From the NCBI GenBank assembly GCA_963969395.1, contig OZ017797.1, positions 4,464,001 to 4,528,000 on the forward strand: a stretch of DNA of 64,000 nt, given 5' to 3'. How positions within the stretch are numbered: the stretch's first letter is position 1; each line of letters starts with the position of its first letter. Shown piece after piece: positions 50,429 to 62,400 of this stretch. Source of the DNA: Pseudoscleropodium purum. Its lineage: Eukaryota > Streptophyta > Bryopsida > Hypnales > Brachytheciaceae. The notes below the pieces were generated by a model. The model was given only the letters and a program-made list of their open reading frames with translations. It was not told where the DNA came from and made no database searches. Both the position numbers and the translations under genes were made by a program.

Positions 50429-50798
50429 CAGATGCAGAGACTTTGAACTAAAACGGTGGTGGTATTGACGAGGTAACAATATACTAGCTTAGTTTTGAGG
50501 GGACAGGCCTTCGAACTCACGTCGGCCAAAAAAGTCGATAACATCGTAATCACCACCTCGCCGATGTCTCATGTTGTCATTCACACGGCCTTATACTTCA
50601 GTTTAGCAACGCTACTATTTCTTACCGCCGTCGGACTCGCCGCCATTCGCTGCCTTTTTGCCGCCAACATTTCGTCTAACGGTATTCTGTACACCGAACA
50701 TTCTTTTCTTTTGTCGCAGTCACGTGAAGTCCCACATGAACATTCTCTTTTCTATTCATGCTATTGGCCCACAGGTGAACTCGTGGAACTCGTTCTTT

Positions 50799-50811
50799 GA
50801 AGGGGGGCTGA
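50799..50811 (+). promoter_or_regulatory. Polypurine tract
   Basis: gaaggggggctga lies directly before the 3' LTR start at 50812, the expected place for the plus-strand DNA primer of an LTR retrotransposon. Confidence 0.85.
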
Positions 50812-51379
50812 TGTCACGGACGTGCCATACCGGGCCTTATTCAGTAGTTTTGTCCCTAATAGAGTCTCCACCGCCTTTGCAACAAGGATGCCTCTTAAGA
50901 ACCTTCTCAAAAGCAGTAGCCTAGTGTACAAGTTGTTTCTAATGATTCTAGTAGATTCCAATAGTCTTCATTAGTTTCTATTTGTTTCCGGAAGGTTCTA
51001 TTTAGTTCCACTAGTTTCCGGAAGCTTCTACAAGCTTCCAGAAGGTTCCACTAGATCCTCCTAGTTTCCGGAAGCTTTCACAAGCTTCCAGAAAGACCTA
51101 CGGATAATTCCAAAGGTTTCCAAGGCCTTATTCCGGAAGGTATTTTAGTCTAGTATAAATAGAGAGTCGAGGGCCATTGTCCCTCACTCTCTTCAACACC
51201 AGTTGTATCCAGTCATTCTTCGACTTCATGTTATCAATACATTTTCTAGTTTTCTCATCTTGAAGCACGTTCTGAGTCATGTGTGAGGAATCCCCTCACT
51301 TCTAGCTTGTTCTTGTCTCTGTTTGAGGTATCCCCTCAAATCTGATCTTGGTTCCGTCCAAGAGTTGCCGTCCGCAACA
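50812..51379 (+). repeat. 3' LTR of the chromovirus
   Basis: 568 bp, TGTCACGG to GCAACA. It has three full TTCnnGAAnnTTC elements between 50986 and 51090, a final two-triplet one at 51131-51138, and TATAAATA at 51154-51161. It lacks the 50-bp unit duplicated in the 5' LTR. Confidence 0.95.
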
Positions 51380-51515
51380 CCTATCCGCCCCCGTCCGCCC
51401 CCGCCCGTCCACCTTCCGACAGCAGGAGGGACGCTACGTCCGCTGGTGTCCGGACGTCTGGGTTACGGACGCTATTTTGGGGCGGACGTAGAGATTCGTC
51501 AACCCTGGCCCTATT

Positions 51516-53179
51516 GTCCTTGATTGTGGGTGGGTGCTGACTATTGTAAGTTGTTCTAAAACCCTCAACCTTAATTTGATTGCTAAATATTAATACTATT
51601 ATTTATAAGGTTTAAAAGTCCTACATTGCACATGCATTCATCACAAGTCAGTTCACATTGAACTATTGTTCCAGAACTATTGTCACAAGCCAGCAATACA
51701 CTAGATAGGACTGAGACGTCATACATCTGTCAATAGCATCTACTAATAGACAGTATGAGTTGTATCTTGGGTTTTAGTAGGAATAAGAGTAAATAAACCT
51801 TTTAATCTAATAAACTAGTACATTGTGACCTTTGAATATACTATGCTAGCCTTACATAGTTCATTCCTTGGTGTTCAAACTCGGATTTAGTTGAATAAGA
51901 TTAGATTCCGAAAAATATACTACACAACTACTTAATTTTCCACAGAGTCAAAAAAATGAATTCTGTCAATTCAAATGCTAATATCTTACAATCTACATGG
52001 TAGAAAATTCTAAAAAATTTTCCACATCTTCTTAAACCAATGCAATACAAGATACTATGGTTTTATGTGTTGAAATTTTTTTCTAAAATTTGGTACTTGT
52101 ACTAGAAATGACAATTTTAAAGTGTTTTTGGTAAAAACATAGTCAAAACCTTTAAGAGTTGAGTGTAATGGAGAATATCTTGAATGTTCTAGTTGTGTAG
52201 AAAGAGATTAATAAGTTGTAATTTGGTTTATGCAAAATGTGCTAGTCAAATAATAGTTAGTTGCAGTTGAAAATTATTATTAAATATCAAAATGCATACA
52301 AATATTATAATGTTTGTTTGTTAATCCAAATTAGAAGTGGAATTTGTGGTTTAATTGTTGTAGTCCAATTTGGATAGTTAAAGCTTGAATGTTGTCTTCT
52401 AATTTGGTTTTAGTCTTGTTAAGCAAAGAGTGTATGACATTTGCCAATTTGGAGAGCATGTTCAAGTGTATGTGAGATGATATTGGAAAACTAGAAAGGA
52501 GAAAGTACAATGTTTAAGAAATGAGAAATATAAAGATTAAAAAGAGTAATTCCAAGTTGGTGAATAAGATTACAAATTTAGTAGTTGCCAAAGTTATGTA
52601 GAGTCAAACAGCGTGACAAAAGACATAAAAATCAAATTAGAGAATAAAGATTCAATTGTACTCATGAAAAGAGACAAAACCAAGTTGAAAGATGTTCAAG
52701 ACTGAATTGGAAGCTAAAGTATAGTTGCTAAGTTGACCTAATTCTAGTGCTCTAATTTAGTGAAAAGTAAAAAATTAATAATAATATTAAAAAAAAACTT
52801 TAAAAAAAACTAGAGTGGAAATAAATAAATACTTGTAACATTTAAAAGTGAAGTGACAAAATTTAATAATTAGCCCAAATTGTGAGGATTTATAAGATCT
52901 TAGTTGGAGAAATACTCTTATTTTTTATTATAATTATCTAATTGGCTATTTAATTGGCCATTTTGAAGCAATCCTATTTATCTTGTTTCTTTGAACAAAC
53001 TTTATACTAGTCTTAGTTTTCCTAATTGGATTACCCAAGTTAATCTACAGCTAGCTATGACAAATAGTAGAGATCAAAAAGCTAGTTATGACAATCAAGA
53101 TATTCTACCTGTAATCTCAGAAGGGTGCCTTGAACGGCTTGAAGTCAATAAATTAAAAGAAGTCACATGATATAATGCT
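51516..53179. other. AT-rich intergenic DNA
   Basis: No gene is visible. The right end probably includes the leader or LTR of the old retrotransposon starting near 53180, but no LTR borders were found. Confidence 0.5.
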
Positions 53180-56100
53180 TGAAGAGCTTGTCAAAGCTCT
53201 TCAAGACATGCAAGGAGAAATTAGAGAGCTTAAAGAAAGGGGGTTCAAGCTCTTCATCTCATAAGTTGTGCAAGACCAACATGCCTTTTCCTTTTACAAG
53301 GATGGTCAAGGTACATAAGATTAAGATTTTTTCGTAGAGTTGGAACTATATTTTCAAACCCAACATGCATCCAAGAAGGACAATATATCTCTCTTGTAGT
53401 GAATTTCTTGAAAGAACATGCTTTGACATGGTGGACCCAATATGCAGAAGAAAATGGTAGCAAAACCTTGATTGGAATAGTTTCAAGGATATACTAAATA
53501 ATGAGTTCACTCTCGTTCACTCTTAGATATCCGTGATGGAATAGTACTAGTGTAGTTGAAGCAAACCAACACTTTGAAGTTGTGTGTGCATGAGTTTAAC
53601 ACACAACTTAGTGTGCTTCCAAAGTTTGATGAATTAACCAAAAATATTATTTTCTTCAATGGACTCCAAAGTTAGGTGGAACAAGCATTGTTTTAAATGC
53701 CAAGGTTGCCAAAAACATGTGCCAAGTTATTGAAACTTGCTAAAAGGATTGGAGATGCTGAAGGTCCCAACAAAAAAGCAAAAGAAGGAACATTGACACA
53801 TGAATCAACCAAATTGAATTCAAAGCACCAAATAAGAAAATGAACAAGATGGAGGGTAATGAAGCAAGGGCAAAGATGATTCTACCAAAAGAAAGCTAGA
53901 AAATGACAACAAGCTAAAGGAATATACAAATCAATTGACTTGTCTCAATTGTGGTGAGAAGGGCCAATGGCAAAGGATTGCACTAAGCTATGGGTGAGCA
54001 TGTGCATCCATTTGACAAAGCATCAACTTCATGGGGGCTTTTTTGCTAAGGCAAATAGAATCAAACTAAAACCAAGCTTGTTATTATCCCAAAGGATATT
54101 GGCCAATATAATGTTTTTTTTATTGAAATAGGGGCAATCCACTTGTTCTCAAGTTGGGTTCTCAAGTCCAAGAACATTGTAAAATTTAGGCTTGTGAAGG
54201 ACTAAGAAAGCACATCAAGAAGCAAGTCCATTAATGTGAGGTTTGCCAAAGGCAAGTCTCACCATACTAGTTGCATTGTGATGGGTGTGGAGGTGAAGCG
54301 TGGAGAATTTTCCTTTATAGAAGGCTTCATTATATGTAAAACAGATGAAGTAGACTTCATTTTAGGAAATATATTTTTGGATACATATGGAATATATATA
54401 CATCTGGTGATGAACAAAAGTGAAGGTTGTTGCCTATGTGAATGGTAGGAAAATAAAGTTGGGAATAAATAACACTCCTTTGTTGGGGAGTCAAAATCTT
54501 CTAGCTTCTGTAGAAGACTTAGAAGATATTGATGGGTACTTCGTTGCAATGTGGGCAAATTTACATGGAGGAGTTACCAAAGGGACCGCCAAGGAAAAAC
54601 AACCTTCTAAAAGTGTTGATGATGTGATCCAAAAATTTGTAGATGTATTTATCTAGGAATTGCCCAATGAAGTATTGCCAAAGAGAGAAGTAGATCATAA
54701 AATTGAGGTGGTGTTGGAATTAGAGCCACCACCAAAGCATCCTATAGATTAAATCAAATGAAGTTGGTGGAGTTGAAGAAACAACTCAAGGAGCTTTTGG
54801 CAACTTAGAGTCATAATTTCCAAAGTAATTCACTTTATAGAGTCCTAGTCTTGTTTGTAGACAAGAAGAATGAAAAACTTTATATGTATAGATTATCAAG
54901 CTCTCCATAAGGTGACCATAAAAAACAACTATCCTTTGCTTTGAATTGATGATCACTTTGATAAGTTGGCAAGTGCTAAGTATTTTAGTTGCATTGACTT
55001 GAAGTTGGCTTACTACCAAATTTGCATTGTAGAGTGCAACGACATTAAAAAAATTACATGTAGGACTAGGTACGGGTCCTATGAGTTTTGGGTTATGACA
55101 TTTAGACTGTTCCATTTGGACTATATACTGCACCTTTGACTAACTTTTACCACACTTATGAATATGATATTTCATGAGGAAATGGACGAGTTTGTCATTT
55201 TATACATTGATGACATTTGGATGTTTTCTAAGACCATAGAAGAGAATGCTCAACACCTTAAGGTAGTGCTTCAAAAGTTGAGGGATAACAAGTTGTATGC
55301 AAATGGAGAGAAAAGTAAGTTTGGTTTGAAGGAAATAGAGTTTTTGAGTTGAATACATCATGACAATATTAGGAATCAAGCCAGACAATAAAAAGGTAGT
55401 CAAACAATTGAAAAGTGGAAAATTCCAACAATTCAAAAGAAAATTAGGTCCTTTGGGGGTTGGCCAATTATTGTAGATAGTTCATTTGTGACTTTTTGCT
55501 AAGCCCATGTTTGACTTGTTGAAGAAAACCTTGCCATTGTATGGATGGATGATTGTGAAAAATGATTTGAAGAAGTCAAGTAGAAGCTTTCTTCTCCACC
55601 ATTGTTGAAGTTTTCCAAGTTTGAGAAACCTTTCAAGGTGCACACAAATGCAAGTAACTTTGCCAATGATGTGTACTCATGCAAGATGGTCAATCTATAG
55701 CTCTTGAAAGCAAAAAACTTGATTGAAATCAAACCAAGTGGGTAACACATTAGAAAGAAATGTTTGCTATGGTGCATTGTTTAAAGACATAGCAAAATTG
55801 TGTTGGTCTTCGTAAGACCAAGGTATTCACTGATAATGTATCTTTGAAGTTCTCTAAGAATTAAACTCGATTGTTAGCAAAATAGTTACAATGGTATGAC
55901 ACCTTGGCACTTATGAATGTGGAGTTGATCCACAAGCTAGGCCATGAAAATGTAGAGTCAGATGCATTTAGTTGGAAGGAAGAATATCAACCAAGTAGCA
56001 TCCAAATTTTGCAAATGATGTATATAGGTGAAGGGAACTTGGCTAAGTAGGTAAAAGAGGCATATATGAAGTATCTAGAAGCTCAATAGTTTTGAGTGAC

Positions 56101-57394
56101 TTGTAGAGTTATAGTGGGGTAAGAAAATAAGAGGGATTTGGTTGCATAAAGGCTTGATTAAGTTCAAACAAAGTAAAGTGTATGCTCCTTATGGCAAATT
56201 GAATTTACTAGTATTGAAAGTAGAAGATGACAATACATCCATTGGTTGATATAGGGGGGAGAAATCAACCATATGGTCATTTAGTAAGAAGTTCTATTGG
56301 CTAGGGATGAAGGAAGACATTACCCATTATGTAAAGACTTATATTATTCGCCCAAGCAATCAAGCACCATACAAAAAGCATGCTAAATTCTTATGGCCTT
56401 TGCCTATTCCAAGTGGGACTTGAGAATGTATTTCCATGGACTTCGTCAATAGTATTCTAATGTCACAAGGATGTAACGCAATCTTTGTGGTTGTAGATCG
56501 CTTTAGCAAGTTGGCACACATAGAGTCAACTCAAGGGGTGGCAATGGCATTAGAGATTGTAGTATTGTTCCTCAACATTTGGTGGTGGCATTATGGATTA
56601 CCAAGGGTTATTGTATTGGATAGAGATTCCAAGTTTACAAGTGCATTTTGAAGGCACATATTTTGTAAGATGAAAGCTAAATTTACGTTTCGTACTATAT
56701 TTCATCTCCAAACCGATGGACAAATGGAGAGAATGAATGGGATTCTTAATCAATACCTACCAAATTATGTGTATATAGACCAAAATGATTGAACAAAGTA
56801 TTTGGGCTTGGTAGAGTTTAGTTATAACAAAGCTAAGAATGCGGCCACCAAGGAATCACCATTCAAAGTGTTTTATGAAAAAGATCCACTTATGCCTAGC
56901 TACCAACTTAGCTTTGGAGCAAATGCAAGAAGATTTTGTGCCAAACAAAATATAGAGGATTTGATTGCCAAAAGAAAGAAAATGCTCAAAAAGACCAAGG
57001 TATATTTAGCCAAGGTGCAAAAGAAGTGTGTAGACCAAGTGAACAAAGGGTGATGCCTTGTTGAGTATGAGGAGGACAAAAAATTTTGGGTTAAATGAGA
57101 AGAATTTTACCTTACCAAAGGACTTAACTTCCAAATTCGTGACAAAGTATGTGGATCTATTTGTCATTGAGAAGTGTTTGTTTGACAATGTCTATAAGTT
57201 GACACTACCATCGAAGATCAAGGTGCACCCAACTTTTCATATCTTATTGCTCAAGCCATATTATAAAGACACCTTAAGGCTAGAGCACAAATAATTGTTG
57301 CGGCCTTCACTAAAGTTGGTTGGTGATCACCTTAAATATGAGGTGGAAGGGATCTTAAAATGTGAGAACACTAATAGGAAAGATAAGAAGTACT
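53180..57394 (+). mobile_element. Old, degenerate Ty3/gypsy chromovirus, LTRs not found
   Basis: Collinear remnants run left to right. Gag: MLEELVKALQDMQGEIRELK at about 53179, then LKEHALTWWTQYAEE. A damaged zinc knuckle (CLNCGEKGQ) lies near 53945. A protease-like part ends in DFILGNIFLDTY near 54350. Reverse transcriptase includes ILYIDDIWMFSK at about 55197. An RNase H trace (HTNASNFAND) lies near 55640. Integrase covers 56150-57050 (MDFVNS, VVVDRFSKLAH, LDRDSKFTSAF, FSYNKAKNAATKESPF). Last is the start of a chromodomain (YEVEGILKCENTNRKDKKYS) ending at about 57394, where a CACTA-type terminus begins. Many stops and frameshifts show long inactivity. Confidence 0.8.
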
Positions 57395-59036
57395 CACTAC
57401 AAAAAAAAAGGTGTTTTAAGTATAGTCTTTTAAGTAATGACCTTTTAAGGTATCTTTTTAGTAAAATTTTGTAGTAGACTTTCTATAACTTAGAAGTGTG
57501 CTCCTCATCTTTTCCTTGGTGAACACCACCACACCTTGGATATGCCTGACCAAACTACACCTCTATTTGTGATGCCTTAGAATTGGAGGTAATATAGGAT
57601 TCAACACAATGTTGGACTGAATCCACCTTTCCCTGCAATGACTATGACCACTTGCACACTACAACTACCATAGCCTCAACCTTGCCAAACTCCATCTTGA
57701 CCAACAAAATTTGTTATCAAAGTTTGAAGATAGTCAAAATTCCCTACTTGACCCCATCTATCACACTTGGTGGAAGCTCCATGAGTTTGTCTTTGTAATC
57801 TGCCCATAATTGGGACATCAATGGTAGAATCCAATTTCCCACCATCCAATCTTCTTTGCCCCATCTCCCAACCACCTCACCCTCCCTTTCTTCCACATTG
57901 TTGACCATAACTTCCTACTTGAAGGCTTGTGGGAATCATGTGAGGTACTGGAGAATTTGTAGCCCCAATTGGATGCTTTGGCTCTATAAGCAAAGTATTG
58001 ATGACAATTTGTTATTGTCTTGCAAATTTGGCAACTCAAATTCCTTCTTCATTTTGAAGAATGTCATTGATTGGCTACACTTGGATTTCTCCTACAAAGA
58101 ATGTTGTCATACCTTCCTAATTGAAAGGTAAACAGATAGCTTGAGATCATCAACAAGCTTGGGATTTGGGTGACATTGTTTTTCTTATTTAATGCAAATA
58201 ACAATTGTTCCTTGGTTGTTGGCTCGTACAACCACTAATACTTATTTAATTCTTCTTTATTGGGTGGTTGGGTGACTTCGCAACCACTCCTCCAATACTA
58301 CCCTCGTAGAAGTCTTCATTATTGCTAGTCAACCAATGTTTTGTCCAAGAAACTCGTTCAAAAGAGCTAGAATTCTCCAAAGACAACCTTCAAGGTAATT
58401 CACCAACCACCTTAATAATCTACCTATCTATTGCCTATAAAGATATTTTCAATTCTTTGTATTGGGGTAAGTTGGCCAATAGTAATTGTCTTTAGGTTGA
58501 CCTAAATCAAGCAAGAAGTCCTCTTCCAAGCAATTGACAATTCTTTGTGCACTTAAAATGCTCTCACAAGGTTCCTGAGAGTTCAACAAAATAATTGATC
58601 TTGTATTTCCTAGACTTCCTTGGTAGTTGCTCCCTCAGACTACAAGGCCATTGTCATCGCACTCATATCACAAATCCTAAACCCTATACCATACAAGACC
58701 ACAATTGAGCACAAAAAGTGGGCTTTCCACCTCAATCTGTTATAAACAATCAAGCCACCTTCAACACTCTATTGCATACATGACAAATACCCTAATCTTG
58801 CTTCTAATCCACCATGTCCCATCATCTTGAATTTCTCCAAGACAAGACAACTTGAGCATGCATCAACAATCCATCTTTCACCACCTACCACCTCAACAAA
58901 CCCACAACTTGCACAACAACCACAATCATGCTCAACCCAGACCTCACATCACTCAAATTCCTCAACCACTCTATACAATGGTGTACATGTTGCCAATCCC
59001 ACCATTCTAAACCCACCATTCTAAACCCACTCCCCT
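57395..59036. repeat. Dispersed repeat X, copy 2, with CACTA-type ends at its left edge
   Basis: CACTACAAAAAAAAAGG at 57395 and ttttgtagta ending at 57476 face each other. They may be the two ends of an 82-bp CACTA-like miniature element. From about 57500 the sequence aligns with X copy 1 (14538-16310) in the same orientation, but without that copy's 297-bp duplication. The right end abuts the start of segmental duplication B. Open frames here are short, with no known domain. Confidence 0.6.
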
Positions 59037-59037
59037 T

Positions 59038-62000
59038 GCATTTCCTAAATGTCTCAAAAGCTACAAAATGGTCTAATATTCTCAATATATTGTGTCATAT
59101 TTGAGCATGATAAGGCTTACATCTTAAAATGATGTCCAAATAAGAGATGCTACTCCTTGAATTATCAATCCAACGGTGTCTGTCTTCCCATTTTGTGGCA
59201 CACAATTTGTATTCTTCCGTCTAATATGGTACCACACATACGGTTCCCCTCATCCTTTTAAGCGTTGAGGGCTGATACTTCTTCATGGAGTTGGAAGGGA
59301 TCCCCGTAACACTGCTCAAGAATGTCAAGTACGATTTCAACTCAAAAACCAAGCATCATAAAACCCTCAAATAAAGGATAAAAGGATGAACCAGTTGTTG
59401 CTAGTGTCATATTTTTCTGAAAGTCTCCATTCAACTGCAAAACGCAGCTTGCCTTGGGTGAAGAGTGAAGCTTCTGAACTAACCCAAATTCTCAAGCCTT
59501 CGTCAAGGGAATTCAGACGGTATCTTGGAAGCTCTCAACTCTGCGAGAAACTTGTCGATGTTCCCCTGCACGGACCCCCCTTCCGAAATGGCTTCCTTCA
59601 CCTGGTCTCGCAGCTTGCCCACATTCGCTCTCACCATCTCCCCCTCGGACTCCACCATCAGGGCCCGAACAGCTCGCACCACCTCCTCTCGGGACACAAA
59701 TGCGTCGGCTCCTCTGTGCACCTCAATGGCAGCATGCGCTTCGTCCACGAGAAACCTGCAAAGCCAGGGACAATTGCAATAACAGCAGGCTCAGACTAAA
59801 ACGCAAGTAACTATAGGATCGAAACATTTTTCGCGTCACTTGAAGCATTTTTCGCCAGTATGTAAGGTAGAGGTTCCATTAACCATACAAGACATTGGAA
59901 AGTCCATTGACAAAACATGTGAGCTTTGATTTGATAAACGTGCAAAACATTCGATGATACATTGTTGTACGAAAAGGTTCAGAATTCGCTTGTATGGTGC
60001 ATGGAGATTTTACATTACTGTGTGCTGAATGGAGACTTTACATTATGGTAGCAGTGTGCTCTTACTGGGAGATCCGTGTACAGTTGTGCAGACATCATTT
60101 CAAGTACAAGACGGAAATCTATGGAGATCCAGTTTGTATCACGAGGTATGAGATCGCTTATGCTATCACTCAGAGAGGGAGGTCGTGTAGACCACTATCG
60201 TAGTGAAGGGGCAATAGACGAACCCATTGATCTTCGTTTGAAGATCAGTGGCCATGGACATTTAGCCAAGTCATACATACTTCCGGCTTGCTAATAATAA
60301 GGTCAACAGAATTTAGGGTTCGGACGCTGACCTGGTCAAGATTTGGGGTACTGACCTGCAATTGTGCTTTTGATCGCCTTGAATTGGCCACGCCAAGAGC
60401 GGCACGCCCCGACAGATGCTCTCGAGAATGGAGTTCCAACCGCAATGAGTTAGGAAACCTCCAACAGCAGGATTCGAGAGCACGTCCAGTTGGTTCACCC
60501 ACTGCAATTGCACAAAACCCACTCCTCGGGTATGAGCCGTGAAGCTTTCCGGAAGAAGAGGGAGACCTTCGTCGTCTTTTGGACGAACGACGAGGAGAAA
60601 GGGTTGCTGGCTGGCCTCCAGACCCAAGGCTAGTTCATGGATCTGTCGAACGGACAAAGAGACGATACTTCCGAAATTGACATACAGAACTGAAGCCGTT
60701 GGTTGTTTGTCCAACCATCGGAGGTACGGAGCTTCAGGTTCGATTAAACCTTGGCTTCTTTCATTGGTATGACTCCGCAATGACTCCAAGTAGGCGTCGT
60801 GCAACAGAGGTCCAACCGGAAATACACTCCGCAGACTAGGTCCCTGTCGATCAGAACATGAGTAACCTCCTCAATTTAGGGTAAGAAATGAGGGTACAAC
60901 AGTGGGTACTGGTGCAAACCCTGACTATGCAGTCTAAACAACATAGACAAAACAATCGTGGGATGCTGTTTGCACCTCCCAGTTGATTGAAACCTCTGTT
61001 GTCACTTACAAGAATTGTGAGATTAGAATACAAGGGGTTTGAAAACTGGACAGGTTGTCTTTTCACCTTGGAATGTGCGCGCTGGCGGTAAGGATACGAG
61101 CGCAGAACTTCAATGCAAGTGGGCTCCAGATCCTCGAAGGAGTTGAGGAAGTACCCCGCAGCTGCTTCTACTGCGGGTTGTAAACAGCGATACACATATA
61201 CCTCGAAGAATTGAAGTCCGAACTGAGAGAGCACGAAAGGGGAGAAATCAGCTTTTCGTATGGGCAAGAGTCCTGGGATGTCCACAAGCTGCGAGCCTTG
61301 GGAGGGATAAACGGGTAATATGCCTTGCGCCGCGAGCTCGGGCGTGTAGAGCAGCGCGGCCAGCACTTTGGCTGTGGAAGGGCAGATGACATACCTTGGT
61401 ATGTTGAACTTGTCTGCCACATTCTGTGGAAACACATGAGTTTAGCCATTGTATCACTGAACCTCATTTTCGTGAAAAGGGGAAATGTAGGGGAATTCGC
61501 AGAGTTTCCTTAAACCTCAGAACTCTAGTTTCCAGAGCTCTTGGACACTTGGATCTCGCAACTAAAACACGACATCTAACAAAATATGATCATACTGGAC
61601 AAGTGATGGAGATCACCTTCAATGACGCCCGAATTGACTAACTGACCTGCGTCCAGCCAAGGAAGATGTCGCTGACAATGCAGGTCACTGAAGGGGACTG
61701 TGAAGAAACAAAATGCTCTGTCTCGCCTTGGACGCTCTCGACATGGCCCAGAAACGGCAAGTTCGAGCCAGGATGATCGGGGCGGATGCCCAGAATCGCC
61801 ACTGCGAAGCCCTCGGCTTTGCAAACGTCGAGAAGCTCCGCTGACATGTTACTGAAGATGTTAGCTACGGTGATGCGGACGCCATAGGGGACGAACTTCC
61901 GCGCCAACTGAATGGCCCCCAAGTTGTGACCCCTCGCAGGGTATGGAAGTACCAGCAGATGGATCCGAGTCTGTATGGCAAAGCCATCTACCGCAGGGAG

Positions 62001-62400
62001 TGACATCCTGGAGGCCAAATTCACTCGAGACACATCGAACAGAAGGATGCAGAGTTTAGCCTTCGCATAACATAACTAATGAGGCGGAGGTCCCTTTTGC
62101 ATTCTTGAAAAGGGGACCCCTTCAGTGAGCAAAATTGCCTTCTCTGGTTCCTCAATCCTTGAATTAACCGATATAAGTCCCTCTCAAGTTTGTAGCAAAG
62201 CATAATACTATCCCAGTATCGGAAGGACCATTGCTTGGTTTTAACATGTTATGCGAACCACACAGGATTTGCCCAAACACTCGGTGGCACGAAAACTTCA
62301 TCCGAAATTCCCTTTTACCTGTAGTTAGTTCCTGAGGTGTACATTGTTCTGTCTATTCCTAGCCTACTCGTTTTTTCCTGGTAGATTCAAGTCAATGGAA
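59038..62400. repeat. Segmental duplication, copy B
   Basis: This is the direct-orientation partner of 22967-26575. Relative to copy A it has an extra ~50 bp at about 60005-60050 and ~65 bp at about 60225-60295, both within intron 3, and lacks copy A's ~250-bp upstream insert. Its promoter side keeps many CpG sites that are TpG or CpA in copy A. Confidence 0.9.
59503..62006 (-). CDS. UDP-glycosyltransferase B (family GT1), four exons, apparently intact
   Basis: Predicted exons are 61647-62006, 61067-61423, 60356-60843 and 59503-59755. They give 1458 bp, or 485 residues. Introns of 223, 223 and 600 bp have GT..AG ends and the same phases as copy A. I start at ATG 62006 to match copy A; an in-frame ATG at 62033 would add nine residues. 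It keeps the PYPARGH catalytic His (residue 27), the Asp of SDIFLGWTQ, and a complete PSPG box starting WVNQ and ending DQ. By eye it differs from UGT-A at about 16 residues plus a one-residue gap in exon 1, 7 in exon 2, 6 in exon 3 and none in exon 4. Changes near the N-terminal acceptor side (for example HDLASV to HNLGAI) could shift acceptor choice. The role, glycosylating an unknown small molecule in the cytosol, is inferred from the family. Confidence 0.9.

Larger units (their letters stand above)
44737..51379 (+). mobile_element. Ty3/gypsy chromovirus, full structure but defective coding
   Basis: It is 6.64 kb long, with LTRs at 44737-45354 and 50812-51379. The 5-bp target duplication is CCTAT (44732-44736 and 51380-51384). 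Domain order is Gag with zinc knuckle, protease, reverse transcriptase, RNase H, integrase and chromodomain, the Ty3/gypsy chromovirus order. The LTRs are alike but differ by a 50-bp unit and scattered, mostly C/T or G/A, changes. That indicates a fairly recent but not brand-new insertion. No canonical tRNA primer site follows the left LTR directly; TATCAGAG occurs only at 45392, 37 bp further in. The coding region has several stops and one frame break. Confidence 0.93.
44564..51515. mobile_element. CpG-rich Mutator-like MITE, copy 3, split by a retrotransposon
   Basis: The left piece (44573-44736) starts cagggttgacaggacggtc. The right piece (51385-51506) ends gcggacgtagagattcgtcaaccct. The outer flanks are a perfect 9-bp duplication, GGCCCTATT, at 44564-44572 and 51507-51515. 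Removing the retrotransposon and one copy of its CCTAT duplication leaves an element of about 290 bp, like copies 1 and 2. So the MITE inserted first and the retrotransposon later. Confidence 0.9.
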
